The translations under genes and the position numbers were made by a program. 57,729 nucleotides of DNA, from positions 1-57,729 of the forward strand of contig JAAETT010000612.1 in NCBI GenBank assembly GCA_024228115.1, in the 5' to 3' direction. This document shows, one piece after another, positions 16,187 through 25,821 of this stretch. Within the stretch, counting starts at the first letter, position 1. Each line of letters begins with the position of its first letter. This DNA is from a bacterium (GTDB taxonomy: Bacteria; Myxococcota_A; UBA9160; UBA6930). Under the pieces are notes generated by a model. That model was given only the letters and a program-made list of their open reading frames with translations, ran no database searches and was not told where the DNA came from.

Positions 16187-17257
16187 ATGCCGCAGGGGGT
16201 CGCCATCCTCGTGGACTCGGGTCAGACCGCCGACGCCGAGATCACCGGCGCGACGGTCGTCGAGGTTACCGAGCGGCTCGGCGAGCCGACCCTCTTCAGC
16301 CTGCAGTATGCGGTTACCCCGGCCGGCGGGGACCTGACCTGGCTGTCCGACGGGCGCCTATCGCCGGGCACGACGTTGTCCATGCGCGCGCCGTCGCCCG
16401 AGGGCGAGGTCTGCCTGGTCAAGGGACCTGTCACCGGGCAGCGCATCCACCTCCTCCACGGTGGGGCGGGTTCGACACTGGAGGTGCTGGGCGCCGACAC
16501 GTCGATGACCATGGACCGCGAGACGAAGACGGTGGCCCACCTGGAGGTGACCGACAGCGACGTGGCCTCGCTGGTGCTGACCGAGTACGGGCTGGTCCCC
16601 GACGTGACGTCGACGGACGCCCGCTACAGCGAGACGGGGCGGCCCCTGGTCCAGCGCGAGACCGACCTGCGGCTGCTCCAGCGCCTAGCGCGTCGCAACG
16701 GCTTCGTCTTCTGGGTCGACTGCGACGCGACCAGCGGGATCGAGACGGGGCACTTCAAGCGCCTCGACCTGGGATCCTCGGCGGCGCAGGAGCTGGCGAT
16801 CAACCTGGATCCGGCGAACCTGGAGGCGCTGGACCTGCGCTGGGACGCGGAGCGGCCGACATCGACGACAGCCAAGGCCCTGGACGCCGGCACGCTAGAG
16901 GCCGCCGACGGCAGCGCGGCTTCCACTCCGCTGACGCTCCTGGGCGACCAGGGGCTTCAGCAGATCACCGGCGACACGCGGACCATGCTTCTTTCCGCGC
17001 CAACGGCCGACGCAGCGGACCTGCGGGCCCGGGCGGAGGGCGCGCTCATCGAGGCGGATCTGTTCGTTCAGGGGACCGGGTCCACGACGGTGTCAGCCCT
17101 GGGCGGCGTGCTGCGGGCGCACACGCTAGTCGAGCTGGCGGGCGCCGGGCGGCGACACAGCGGACGGTATCTGGTCACGCGCGTGCGCCACACCATCGAC
17201 TCGACAGGGCACGTGATGCGCTTCGAACTCGCCCGCAACGCTTGGGGGGCTGGATGA
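16187..17257 (+). CDS. Baseplate hub, gpD/gp27-like (N-terminal half of a split VgrG)
   Basis: The 356-residue protein resembles phage late control gene D proteins. It has an early beta-barrel region, the S-L-V-L-T-E-Y-G-L segment with R-E-T-D-L-R-L-L-Q-R-L-A-R-R-N-G-F-V-F-W (residues 155-185), and a final G-R-Y-L-V-T-R-V-R-H-T-I-D. It forms the trimeric hub on which the spike sits. In Afp8 and VgrG the hub and spike are one chain. Here the spike is the next gene, in an ATGA overlap. Confidence 0.85.
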   Translation: MPQGVAILVDSGQTADAEITGATVVEVTERLGEPTLFSLQYAVTPAGGDLTWLSDGRLSPGTTLSMRAPSPEGEVCLVKGPVTGQRIHLLHGGAGSTLEVLGADTSMTMDRETKTVAHLEVTDSDVASLVLTEYGLVPDVTSTDARYSETGRPLVQRETDLRLLQRLARRNGFVFWVDCDATSGIETGHFKRLDLGSSAAQELAINLDPANLEALDLRWDAERPTSTTAKALDAGTLEAADGSAASTPLTLLGDQGLQQITGDTRTMLLSAPTADAADLRARAEGALIEADLFVQGTGSTTVSALGGVLRAHTLVELAGAGRRHSGRYLVTRVRHTIDSTGHVMRFELARNAWGAG

Positions 17258-17811
17258 TTCTGCGCGACCTGGTCGACGAGATGCTGACGTGGGTGCAGTC
17301 GCGCCACTTCGGCAAATACCGGGGCATCGTGGTCGACAACGACGACCCGGCGAAGCTGGGGCGGCTGAATGTCCAGGTGCCGGCGGTGCTTGGCGACATC
17401 GAGGTGTGGGCGATGCCGTGCGTGCCCTACGCGGGCGACGGCGTGGGCATGTACTTCATCCCGGAAGCGGGCACGGGCGTCTGGGTGGAGTTCGAGGCGG
17501 GCGATCCGGGCTACCCGATCTGGGCGGGCTGCTTCTGGGGCGACGGGCAGGTTCCGGGCGACTCGGTGCCTGGGGTGAAGGTCCTCAAGACCGCCGCCGC
17601 CGAGCTGCGGATCGACGACGACGGATCGGAGATGAAGCTGGAGCAGACCGACGGCGCCGTGGTAACGCTGACCACCGACTTGGTGGCCGAGGGCGGACAG
17701 GCGACGCTGAAGCTCGAGGGGAGCCAGGCCTCGCTGGAGGCTAGCCCTGCGAAGGTGGAGCTGAGCGGCGGCGCCGTTAGCCTGAACAATGGCGCCCTGG
17801 AGGCTCGGTGA
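17254..17811 (+). CDS. Spike protein, gp5-like OB-fold and needle
   Basis: The 185-residue protein starts at ATG 17254, overlapping the hub stop. The OB-fold region reads G-I-V-V-D-N-D-D-P-A-K-L-G-R-L-N-V-Q-V-P near residues 25-44, then G-V-W-V-E-F-E-A-G-D-P-G-Y-P-I-W-A-G-C-F-W-G-D. This is the phage gp5/VgrG spike signature. The C-terminal 70 residues have regular alternating hydrophobic patterns consistent with a triple-stranded beta-helix needle. It forms the central puncturing spike together with the PAAR-like tip. Confidence 0.88.
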   Translation: MILRDLVDEMLTWVQSRHFGKYRGIVVDNDDPAKLGRLNVQVPAVLGDIEVWAMPCVPYAGDGVGMYFIPEAGTGVWVEFEAGDPGYPIWAGCFWGDGQVPGDSVPGVKVLKTAAAELRIDDDGSEMKLEQTDGAVVTLTTDLVAEGGQATLKLEGSQASLEASPAKVELSGGAVSLNNGALEAR

Positions 17812-18140
17812 TGTCGGGCTTCATGATCGACTCCGGCGCCACGCTGATCTGCCCCCACGGAGGCAGCGTCAACATCGTCGCCAGCAACGCGAACGTGACC
17901 GCGGGCGCCCCGGTGGCCGTGCAGACGGACGCGATGATCATCTCGGGCTGCACGTTTGCGCCCGGCGGTGCGGCGAGCCCGTGCGTCCAGGTCCAGTGGG
18001 TCGTAGCTGACACCCGCGTGACCGTGGGCGGCGTTCCGACGCTGTCGCAGGGCAGCACGGGGCTGTGCCTCGCCACCACTGGCGCCCCGCAGGGCACGGT
18101 CATCGTCGCCTCCACCCAGACCCGCGCGCAGTCGGTGTAG
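17811..18140 (+). CDS. PAAR-like spike tip
   Basis: The 109-residue protein begins at ATG 17811, overlapping the spike stop by one base. It has C-P-H-G-G near residue 15, a cysteine in I-I-S-G-C-T-F, then G-G-V-P-T-L-S-Q-G-S-T-G-L-C. Cysteine and histidine residues placed like this coordinate zinc in PAAR-like (DUF4280-type) cone proteins that sharpen the spike. The position directly after the spike gene supports the assignment. Confidence 0.8.
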   Translation: MSGFMIDSGATLICPHGGSVNIVASNANVTAGAPVAVQTDAMIISGCTFAPGGAASPCVQVQWVVADTRVTVGGVPTLSQGSTGLCLATTGAPQGTVIVASTQTRAQSV

Positions 18141-18142
18141 CC

Positions 18143-18520
18143 ATGCCCGACCCCATCCACTCGTTCCGATTCCCGCCCGGCATCGACCGCGGACGCGGCA
18201 TGTTCGCGGAGGAGCCGAGCCACGCCGAGCACGTCGAGCAGATGATGCTCCAGGTGCTGTTCACGGCGCCCGGCGAGCGGGTCAACCGACCGGACTTCGG
18301 GTGCGGCCTGGCGCAGACGGTGTTCGCGCCCAACTCCGAGGCAGCCGTCGGGCTGCTGAACGTCTCGATCCAGTCCGCGCTGGACAAGTGGATGGGCACG
18401 GTCATCCGCGTCGACGACGTGGTCACGCGTGCCAACGACGCCACCCTCGAGGTGCGGGTCAGCTACTTGCTGCGGGCGCGGCAGGAGCGGCGCATCCTCA
18501 ACCTGGAGGTGACGCCCTGA
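18143..18520 (+). CDS. Baseplate wedge protein, gp25-like (Afp9)
   Basis: The 125-residue protein matches the gpW/gp25 family. M-L-Q-V-L-F-T-A-P-G-E-R-V-N-R-P-D-F-G-C-G-L near residues 34-55 contains the conserved turn, and the C terminus has L-E-V-R-V-S-Y-L-L. The family joins the baseplate to the sheath and is essential for contraction. The ATG at 18143 follows the PAAR-like stop by two bases, and the gene ends in the next start codon. Confidence 0.92.
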   Translation: MPDPIHSFRFPPGIDRGRGMFAEEPSHAEHVEQMMLQVLFTAPGERVNRPDFGCGLAQTVFAPNSEAAVGLLNVSIQSALDKWMGTVIRVDDVVTRANDATLEVRVSYLLRARQERRILNLEVTP

Positions 18521-21048
18521 TGGCCGAGGACCGCCTCCCGCTGCTGCAGGCCAACGGGTCCCTCGTCGGCATCGACTTCATCCGAGTGGAGCCGTCGACC
18601 CAGCAGACCCTGTGGGTGTTCTTCCTGGGGGCAGACACGGCGGTCACGTCGGCGTTCACGGCGTCGAAGTTCACGGCGGAAACCGACGTTACCATCGAGA
18701 GCACGTCGCCCGACAGCAGCGTGCCGACGGTCGAGGTCACCGGGCTGTCATGGGAGCCGCTCGCGACCTTCGGCCGGCCCGCGCTGCGCGTCGAGACGGT
18801 GTCGCCGGGGGACTTCTCGATCTACACGCTGTCCCTGCCCGACAATCCGGCGCTGGTCGACCCTTATTTCGGCTCGGTGGAGTTCACGTTCAAGGCGGGC
18901 TGCGAGAGCCGCCTGGACTGCAAGGAGCCCGAGGCAATCTGCGCCGAGGACGAGCCGGTCGACGTTCCGATCGACTACTCGGCGCGCGACTGGCGGAGCT
19001 ACCGGCAGGCGCTGCTAGAGCTGGTCAGCCTGCGGCACCCCCATTGGAAGGACCGGCTGGAGGCTGACCTGGGCATGACGATGCTCGAGTCGATGGCCGC
19101 CCTGGCCGACGAGATGACCTACACCCAGGATCGCCACGCCCGCGAAGCGCACCTGGAGACGGCGTCCCAGCGGCGCTCGGTGCGCCGGCACGCGCGCTTC
19201 GTCGACTTCGAGATGCACGACGGGTTGGCTGCGTCGGGGTGGCTGCTCGTCGAGGTCACCGGCGGCGCCGGGACCGTGAGCATCCCCGCCGGCGCGACGG
19301 CACAGGCGACGCGCGACGACGGCAAGCCCATCGTCTTCGAGGTCGGCACCAGTATCGAGGACATGATCACGCGTCGCGCGGCGTCCGACCCGTACATCGT
19401 CGACGCAGCACTGAACGGGCTGGCGCCCTACATCTGGGACGAGGACGACACCTGCCTGAAGGCCGGAAGCAAGAGCCTGGACCTGGAAGGGTGGGTCAAG
19501 GCGGACTTCGACGCGCTGCCAGCCTACCCGCGACGCCTCCTGCTGCGTGCGGTCCCGGCCGACGCGGCGCTGCCGGTTCGCGTGAACTGGGTGGTGCTCG
19601 ACGATCCCGATCAGGTGGTTGAGGCGACGGACGCGTTGACCGGGACCAACTACACGCGCCTGAGCTGGTCCGACGCCTGGGTCACCGCGAGCGACATGGA
19701 CCTGGACGTGCTGCTCGTGCACGGAAACGTGGTGCCCATCGTAGCCGGGAAGACGAGACCGGACTGGCGCGCGGCCCCGGAGCCCTTCACGATCCGGCCC
19801 GAGGCCGACGCGTGGAGCGGCGAGGTGCCGCACGCCGTCGAGCGCACCGGGCCGGGTGGCGGCGCGGTGTTCCTGCGCGGCCTGGGTGTCCCGGAGGAGG
19901 AACCTGGCTCGGACGAGATTCCGCTGAGCTGGGTGCCCGAGGACGACACGGCGATCGGAAAGGTGGCCGACACCGAGACCCTGGCCCTGAGTCAGAAGCC
20001 CGAGGTCTGGCTGCAGGAGGTCGACCCCACCGGCGGCAGCGGCGACACCTGGGACTGGCAGCGGAGCCTGTTGGGGTCGCCAAGCGCCGTTTCGTCAGAC
20101 AAGGCCTTCACGCTGGACGACGGACTGTGGAAGGAGGTCGTGCGCTACTGGCGCGACGATCCCGATCCCATCCGCCACTACGACTACCGCACCGGTGACG
20201 GGTACTCCATTCGCTTCGGCGATGGTGAGTTCGGCATGTCCCCGGCGCGCGGCACAAAGTTCGCCCTGCGCTACCGGCTCGGTGGCGGGGCGCTTGGCAA
20301 CGTGCCGGCGGGCCGCGAGTTCGAGCTCGTCGACCCCGCCACCAGCAACGCACTCCCGGGGGTCGAGGCGGCGACGAACCCCACCGCGCTGACCAACGGG
20401 CTGGAGGCCGAGGCGCTCGAAGACGTCCGGCGCCTGGCGCCCGAGGCGTGGCGGGCCGTGACCTACCGGGCGGTCACCGAGGAGGACTACGAGGAGGCGC
20501 TGGAGCGCCTCGACTCGGTGGATCGGGCCGGGGCCGAGGTGCGCTGGACCGGCAGCTGGCACACTGTCTTCGCGACGCCCGACCCGATCGGGCGCGTGAC
20601 GCTGGACGAGGCGACGCGCGACGTCGTGAGCGCGCAGCTCGAGCGCTTCCGCCTGGCCGGGCACGAGGCCCACGTGCAGGACCCGGTCTTCGCGTGGCTG
20701 GACCTGAAGCTCACCATCTGCGTCGCGTCGAGCCGCTACCGCGGGCAGGTCGAGGCGGAGATCCGCGACGCGTTGGTGGGCGCCGACGGCGCTTCCGGGT
20801 TCTTCGCGCCGGACCGGTGGGCCTTCGGTGACACGTTGCATCGCTCGGCGCTCGAGGCGGCCATCCACGCCGTGCCCGGGGTGGAGGCGGTTCGCGCCGT
20901 CGAGGTCCGGCGCCGCGGCTTCCTCGACTGGCAGGCGCTGGACCCGCAGGGCCTTGAGGTCGAGAGCAACGCGGTCGTCGGCGTGAGCAACGACCCGCTG
21001 CACCCGGAGCGGGGCAGCCTGCAGCTCGTGATGGAGGGGGGCGCATGA
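18520..21048 (+). CDS. Baseplate J-like protein 1 (Afp11-like)
   Basis: The 842-residue protein starts at ATG 18520, overlapping the gp25 stop. The middle has M-L-E-S-M-A-A-L-A-D-E-M-T-Y-T-Q-D-R near residues 187-204 and Y-S-I-R-F-G-D-G-E-F-G near 563-573. The C-terminal part reads R-A-V-T-E-E-D-Y-E-E-A. These are signs of large baseplate assembly proteins of the Afp11 type, which contain a Baseplate_J-like core. With its paralogue at 21045 it probably forms the wedges. The first 145 residues are a beta-sandwich-like extension. Confidence 0.87.
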   Translation: MAEDRLPLLQANGSLVGIDFIRVEPSTQQTLWVFFLGADTAVTSAFTASKFTAETDVTIESTSPDSSVPTVEVTGLSWEPLATFGRPALRVETVSPGDFSIYTLSLPDNPALVDPYFGSVEFTFKAGCESRLDCKEPEAICAEDEPVDVPIDYSARDWRSYRQALLELVSLRHPHWKDRLEADLGMTMLESMAALADEMTYTQDRHAREAHLETASQRRSVRRHARFVDFEMHDGLAASGWLLVEVTGGAGTVSIPAGATAQATRDDGKPIVFEVGTSIEDMITRRAASDPYIVDAALNGLAPYIWDEDDTCLKAGSKSLDLEGWVKADFDALPAYPRRLLLRAVPADAALPVRVNWVVLDDPDQVVEATDALTGTNYTRLSWSDAWVTASDMDLDVLLVHGNVVPIVAGKTRPDWRAAPEPFTIRPEADAWSGEVPHAVERTGPGGGAVFLRGLGVPEEEPGSDEIPLSWVPEDDTAIGKVADTETLALSQKPEVWLQEVDPTGGSGDTWDWQRSLLGSPSAVSSDKAFTLDDGLWKEVVRYWRDDPDPIRHYDYRTGDGYSIRFGDGEFGMSPARGTKFALRYRLGGGALGNVPAGREFELVDPATSNALPGVEAATNPTALTNGLEAEALEDVRRLAPEAWRAVTYRAVTEEDYEEALERLDSVDRAGAEVRWTGSWHTVFATPDPIGRVTLDEATRDVVSAQLERFRLAGHEAHVQDPVFAWLDLKLTICVASSRYRGQVEAEIRDALVGADGASGFFAPDRWAFGDTLHRSALEAAIHAVPGVEAVRAVEVRRRGFLDWQALDPQGLEVESNAVVGVSNDPLHPERGSLQLVMEGGA

Positions 21049-23435
21049 GCTGCCTGTGTGACCAACGCCCGGCCTGGCCCAAGTCGGACATTGAGCCCGG
21101 CCTGGACACCATCGCGCGCCAACTGGTGGGCTTTCCGGAGCTGCGCGCGCTGCTCCTGTCGGCCATCACCGACGCCGAGCACGCCATCCCCTTCGCCCGC
21201 TGGACCGCGCGCGAGGGGACAGACCTGGGGCTGATGCTGCTCGAGATGTGGGCGTATCTCGGCGACATCCTGTCGTTCTACGACGAGGTCCACGCCCACG
21301 AGGCGTACCTGCGGACCGCACGGCGGCGCCACAGCCTCCGCAAGCTGGTGGAGCTGCTGGGCTACGTCCCGACGCCAGCGGTGGGCGCCACGGTCGAGCT
21401 GGCGCTGAAGGCCGACGGGCGTCGCGCGGTGACCCTGCCCCTGGGCACGGCGTTCCGGTCGGGAGCCGTGGACGGCGGGCCGCCGCAGGTCTTCGAGCTG
21501 AACGCCGAGACGATCATCCACCCGGCCCGCAACCGGTGGGACATCGCGGCGCCCCAGCCAACGAGCCTTGCCGACGCGGGCGTGCTGGACAGCGGTAGCG
21601 CCGTGTTCCTGCTGGCGCGGCGCACCGCCGGCGCCGTCGCCGAGGGGGACCTGGTCCTGGTCCAGGCCAACGGCAGCATGTACACGTCGATCGCGCGCCG
21701 CGTCGAGGCCGTCGAGGACGTCCAGGATGACAACGGGAAGCCTTACCGCCAGGTCTCGCTGGACGGCGACCTCGGCGGCATCAGCGAGGCGACGGCGCTG
21801 GCAGACATCCGCCTGTATCGGCCCACCCAGACGACGGGGCTGTGGACGCTGACGACGGTGACGGTCGTGCAAGCCGACCAGCTCACGCTCGAGGGCGTCG
21901 CGCGCTCGATCCGGCCCGAGGACCACATCCTGGTGACCTACGGCACCCAGATCGCCTGGTTCGAGGTCGACTACATCGAGGAGAAGCCGTTCGACGTGAC
22001 GGTCAGCACCGACATCAACGTCGGGAAGGCCAAGTTGCCGACGACCGTGATCGACCTGGACGCCTACCTGAGCAACGCCAGTCGCAACACGGCCACCACG
22101 TCGTCGATCACCAACGCAAACAAGAAGTACATCGCCGTCCACCACGGCATGGCGCTGGTCGGCACGCCGACGGCGATGCCGAAGACCGAGCTCGGGCCGA
22201 CGGACGCGCTGGCGCTGGACGGCCCGATGAGGGAGCCCTTCGAGGACTCCGGCGGCGCCCGCTTCTTCGTCACCGACCTGAACGAGCAGGCCGTCGCGTT
22301 CAACGGCAGCGTGGACTTCGAGACTGCGCTGCTTACGCCAGAGGCCGATGTGGAGACCCGCCCGACCATGACCCTGCCAGTGGAGGCGTGGGGGAACGTG
22401 GCGAAGGCGAGCCGCGGCGAGACGGTCTCCCGGGAGGTCCTGGGCAGCGGCGACGCGACCGTCGGCAACCAGAGCTTCACGCTGAAGAAGAAGCCGCTGA
22501 CGTACCTGACCAGCGCCACCACCGCCTCAGGGCTGGCCAGCACGCTGCAGGTGTGGATCGACGGCGTGCGCTGGGAGCAGGTGACGAGCTTCTACGGCCA
22601 GTCCGCGACGGCCCGGGTTTACGTCGTGCGCTGCGACGAAGACGGCGCGGCCACCGTGACCTTCGGCGACGGCCTGCGCGGCGCACGCTTGACGACGGGC
22701 TCGGGCAACGTGGTGGCCAGCTTCCGGTTCGGTGCCGGCGCGGCCGCGCCCGAGGCGGGGTCCATCAAGCAGATCGCCAAGCCGATGGCCGGGCTCGCGG
22801 GGGTGAGCCAGCCCATCGCGGCGGCGGGCGGCGAGGAGGCCGAGGACGCCGACGGGATTCGGACCTGTGCGCCGCAGCAGGCGATGTTTCTCGGCCGCGC
22901 GGTGTCGCTCCTGGACTACCAAGCCGTCGTGTCGGCCTACCCGGGTGTCACTGCGGCGAAGGTCGCCTGGGCCTGGGCCACCCGCGGCCAGCGGACGGTG
23001 GTGAGGGTCTGGTACATCGGCGCCGACTCGCTGCAGGCCGACATCCTGGCGCGGCTCAAGGGGGTGTCGGACCCGAACACGCCCTTCGAGGTCGGCATCG
23101 CCGAGGCCGTTCCCATCGACCTGGCCTTGACCGTCGACATCGATCCCGACCACGTCGCCGAGGACGTGGAGGCAGCGGTGACGGCGGCGCTGGCCGACAC
23201 GAGCACCGGGTTGCTGTGCCACGAGCGCATCGGCATCGGCACGCGGCTCCGGTTCAGTAGGATCCGGGCAATGGTGCAGGGCGTCTCCGGGGTGCTGTCG
23301 GTCCGCCTCCGCTGGAAGGAGCTGGGCTCGGAGGGCGTGGCCACGGGCCAGTCTGTGGCCCCGGGGCAGGGGCGCTACTTCGACCTGGAGGGCGGCGCGT
23401 TCTCCATCAACGGGATGGCTTATGGCATCGCGTGA
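21045..23435 (+). CDS. Baseplate J-like protein 2
   Basis: The 796-residue protein starts at ATG 21045 in an ATGA overlap. It repeats the baseplate J pattern: T-D-L-G-L-M-L-L-E-M-W-A-Y-L-G-D-I-L-S-F-Y near residues 55-75, V-T-F-G-D-G-L-R-G-A-R near 539-549, and G-R-A-V-S-L-L-D-Y-Q-A-V-V-S near 616-629. Two such proteins in tandem are common in eCIS (Afp11 and Afp12) and form heterodimeric wedges. Its stop lies inside the next gene. Confidence 0.87.
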   Translation: MSCLCDQRPAWPKSDIEPGLDTIARQLVGFPELRALLLSAITDAEHAIPFARWTAREGTDLGLMLLEMWAYLGDILSFYDEVHAHEAYLRTARRRHSLRKLVELLGYVPTPAVGATVELALKADGRRAVTLPLGTAFRSGAVDGGPPQVFELNAETIIHPARNRWDIAAPQPTSLADAGVLDSGSAVFLLARRTAGAVAEGDLVLVQANGSMYTSIARRVEAVEDVQDDNGKPYRQVSLDGDLGGISEATALADIRLYRPTQTTGLWTLTTVTVVQADQLTLEGVARSIRPEDHILVTYGTQIAWFEVDYIEEKPFDVTVSTDINVGKAKLPTTVIDLDAYLSNASRNTATTSSITNANKKYIAVHHGMALVGTPTAMPKTELGPTDALALDGPMREPFEDSGGARFFVTDLNEQAVAFNGSVDFETALLTPEADVETRPTMTLPVEAWGNVAKASRGETVSREVLGSGDATVGNQSFTLKKKPLTYLTSATTASGLASTLQVWIDGVRWEQVTSFYGQSATARVYVVRCDEDGAATVTFGDGLRGARLTTGSGNVVASFRFGAGAAAPEAGSIKQIAKPMAGLAGVSQPIAAAGGEEAEDADGIRTCAPQQAMFLGRAVSLLDYQAVVSAYPGVTAAKVAWAWATRGQRTVVRVWYIGADSLQADILARLKGVSDPNTPFEVGIAEAVPIDLALTVDIDPDHVAEDVEAAVTAALADTSTGLLCHERIGIGTRLRFSRIRAMVQGVSGVLSVRLRWKELGSEGVATGQSVAPGQGRYFDLEGGAFSINGMAYGIA

Positions 23436-25767
23436 CCCCAGTCTGGCCGCGGACGGCTACGAGCAGTGGCTCACCGAGAAGCTGTGGGAGCTGGTGCCGT
23501 CGTGGACCCGCGCGCAGGACGAGTTGGCCGGGCCGCCCGGCACGCTGCGGCAGCTGGTGGAGATCATCGGCGAGAACGCCGCCGAGCTGCGGCGGAGCCA
23601 CGACCGGCTGTGGGACGACGCATTCATCGAGCTGGCTGACCCGTGGGCGGTGCCCTATCTGGGCGACCTCGTGGGCACCCGCCTGGTGCAGGCGCTCCTT
23701 GCGCGAGCCCAGCGCATCGATGTCGCCAAGACGATCTACTATCGACGGCGCGCCGGCACCCTGCGCGTGCTCGAGGAGCTCATCGCCGACATCACTGGTT
23801 GGGAGGGGGTGGTCCGCGAACAGTTCCGGCGGCTGGGGCGCGCGCCTCACGGCCTGGACCCGGCGCCGACGGCTGGCGCGCTCACCGGGACGCCGGTCTT
23901 CGGCCTGGCGGGCTTGCGATCACCGGTCGGGGCCGAGCTGGCGGGCTCGCCCTTCGACGAGCTCCACCACACGCCCGACCTGCGGCGCCCGCAGGGCACC
24001 GACGGCCGCTACGGCATCAACCGCCTGGCCGTGCACCTTTACCGCTTGGGCTCGTGGGGCGTCGACGCTGCAGACCCGCGGCTGCTCACGGACGCGGACG
24101 GCGACTTCCACACGTTCGACCCTTCGGGGCGCGACACGGCGCTGTTCGCGCGGCGCTCGCGGGGCGAGGGCTATGACTACGACGACTGGCGCAGCGCTGC
24201 CGAGGCCGAACTGCCGCTCCCGATCCGGTGCCGGCTCCTGGGCCACGGCGTGTTCGAGATCACCTCGGCGGTCATCGCCAACATCGCGGCAGACGTCATC
24301 GCCGACCTGGGCGCCGTCCCGGCGGGCTGGGCCGCGGCGCTGCAGGGCGTGCGCGGACATCGGGTCGCCTCCGACCAGCGCCTGCGCGCGACCCTCGAGG
24401 CGACGGTGGGCGCGGGTTGGGCCGACCTGCTGGTCTACGTGCGTCGCCACGCACTCCTCGAGGACACCAGGCGCGCGATCCTGCTGCAGGACGACGAGCC
24501 ATCGCTGGCCGTGACGCCCGACACCGCGACCCCGGGCGACGCCATCGCCCAAGAGCACGTGGGCGCGGGCCGCGTCGCAGGCAGCGCCACGGTGCCGACC
24601 GGGCGCCAGGTGCTGGTGGACACCGAGCGCGGGCGCTTCGTGCTGGACGGCTCCGTGACCGTCGACGCGCCGCTGGTGGACTACCGCTTCGGCTTCAGCG
24701 GCTGGGTCGGAGCCGGCCCCTGGGATCGGGAGCAGCTGCCCTGGGCCGACGATGACCGGACGCTCCCGGATCTGGGCAGCCCCGACATCGTCGACGGCGC
24801 CGCCATCGCGCTGGCCGCCGAGGACACGACGACGGTGGGTGACAGCCGGACCTACCCGTCGGTCACCGGCCCAGGCGCTCCGTTCAGCGAGCTGGCGTGG
24901 CGCGCCGGCGACCAGGTGCGCCCGTATCTGCAGCTGTCCGGGGATCTCACCTTCGACGGCCAGGCCGGCGCCGGGCCCGACGACCCGGACGCCTACCTTC
25001 TGCTCGACGGCCTGTGGCTGGGTGCCGTCGGGGCGCCGCGGGCCATCGTGCTGGACGGCGACTTCGAGCTGGTCGAGATTCGCGGCTGCACGCTGGATCC
25101 GGGCGGAAAGGACGCGGCCGGCAGCGACATCTTCCCGGTGCTCCTGCGCGTCGACGGCGCTGTCGAGCGGCTGGTGGTGCAGTCGTCGATCGTGTCGCGC
25201 ATCGAGCTGTCCGGCACGGGCGCCGATTCGGTGAAGATCCTGGAGGTCTCCGACAGCATCCTGGACCCGCAGGTCACCGACCTGGCGGCGCCAGCCGTGA
25301 CCGGCCCGGTCGCGCTGGCCGGGGCGGAGGTTCACCTGGCCCGGGTGACGGTGCTGGCCGACCTGAACGTGCACCGCCTGTGGGCGACCGACAGCCTGGT
25401 CGCCGGGACCGGTGACGTCTTCGACACCCAGAATGGCTGCTTCCGGTTCTCGGCGGCCAGCGAGGCCAGCCGCGACAAGCTGCCGCACCCCTACGAGTCG
25501 GCGTTCTTCGTCAACCCGGAGCCGCTGCTGGTGTCCCGCACCTTCGGCGACCCGGGCTACGCGCAGCTCTCGGACGCACCTGTGCGGGTCAGCGGCAGTG
25601 ACGACGACCTGGACGCTCACGCGTCCATCGCGTCCGGCGCGGAGGACGACGGCGAGATGGGCGCTTTCCACGACCTGCACGGACCGCTGAAGGAGCGCGC
25701 GCTGCGCGCGAAGCTCGAGGAGTACATGCCCTTCGGGCTACTCCCGGTTCTGCTCCACGAGACCTGA
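23422..25767 (+). CDS. P2 gpI-like baseplate/tail protein
   Basis: The 781-residue protein starts at ATG 23422, 14 bases before the previous stop. Its first 150 residues contain the tail protein I signature, including W-A-V-P-Y-L-G-D-L-V-G, I-Y-Y-R-R-R-A-G-T-L and E-E-L-I-A-D-I-T-G-W near 105-130. In contractile tails this part connects baseplate and fibres. The later 600 residues are a long, beta-rich extension that includes a parallel-beta-like region ending near 650. This extension is much larger than phage gpI and probably makes the fibre attachment. Confidence 0.78.
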   Translation: MASRDPSLAADGYEQWLTEKLWELVPSWTRAQDELAGPPGTLRQLVEIIGENAAELRRSHDRLWDDAFIELADPWAVPYLGDLVGTRLVQALLARAQRIDVAKTIYYRRRAGTLRVLEELIADITGWEGVVREQFRRLGRAPHGLDPAPTAGALTGTPVFGLAGLRSPVGAELAGSPFDELHHTPDLRRPQGTDGRYGINRLAVHLYRLGSWGVDAADPRLLTDADGDFHTFDPSGRDTALFARRSRGEGYDYDDWRSAAEAELPLPIRCRLLGHGVFEITSAVIANIAADVIADLGAVPAGWAAALQGVRGHRVASDQRLRATLEATVGAGWADLLVYVRRHALLEDTRRAILLQDDEPSLAVTPDTATPGDAIAQEHVGAGRVAGSATVPTGRQVLVDTERGRFVLDGSVTVDAPLVDYRFGFSGWVGAGPWDREQLPWADDDRTLPDLGSPDIVDGAAIALAAEDTTTVGDSRTYPSVTGPGAPFSELAWRAGDQVRPYLQLSGDLTFDGQAGAGPDDPDAYLLLDGLWLGAVGAPRAIVLDGDFELVEIRGCTLDPGGKDAAGSDIFPVLLRVDGAVERLVVQSSIVSRIELSGTGADSVKILEVSDSILDPQVTDLAAPAVTGPVALAGAEVHLARVTVLADLNVHRLWATDSLVAGTGDVFDTQNGCFRFSAASEASRDKLPHPYESAFFVNPEPLLVSRTFGDPGYAQLSDAPVRVSGSDDDLDAHASIASGAEDDGEMGAFHDLHGPLKERALRAKLEEYMPFGLLPVLLHET

Positions 25768-25821
25768 TGATTCGCACCGGGCCGCCCGCGTGCGGCCCGA
25801 CACAACCACGAGGACAGTCCA

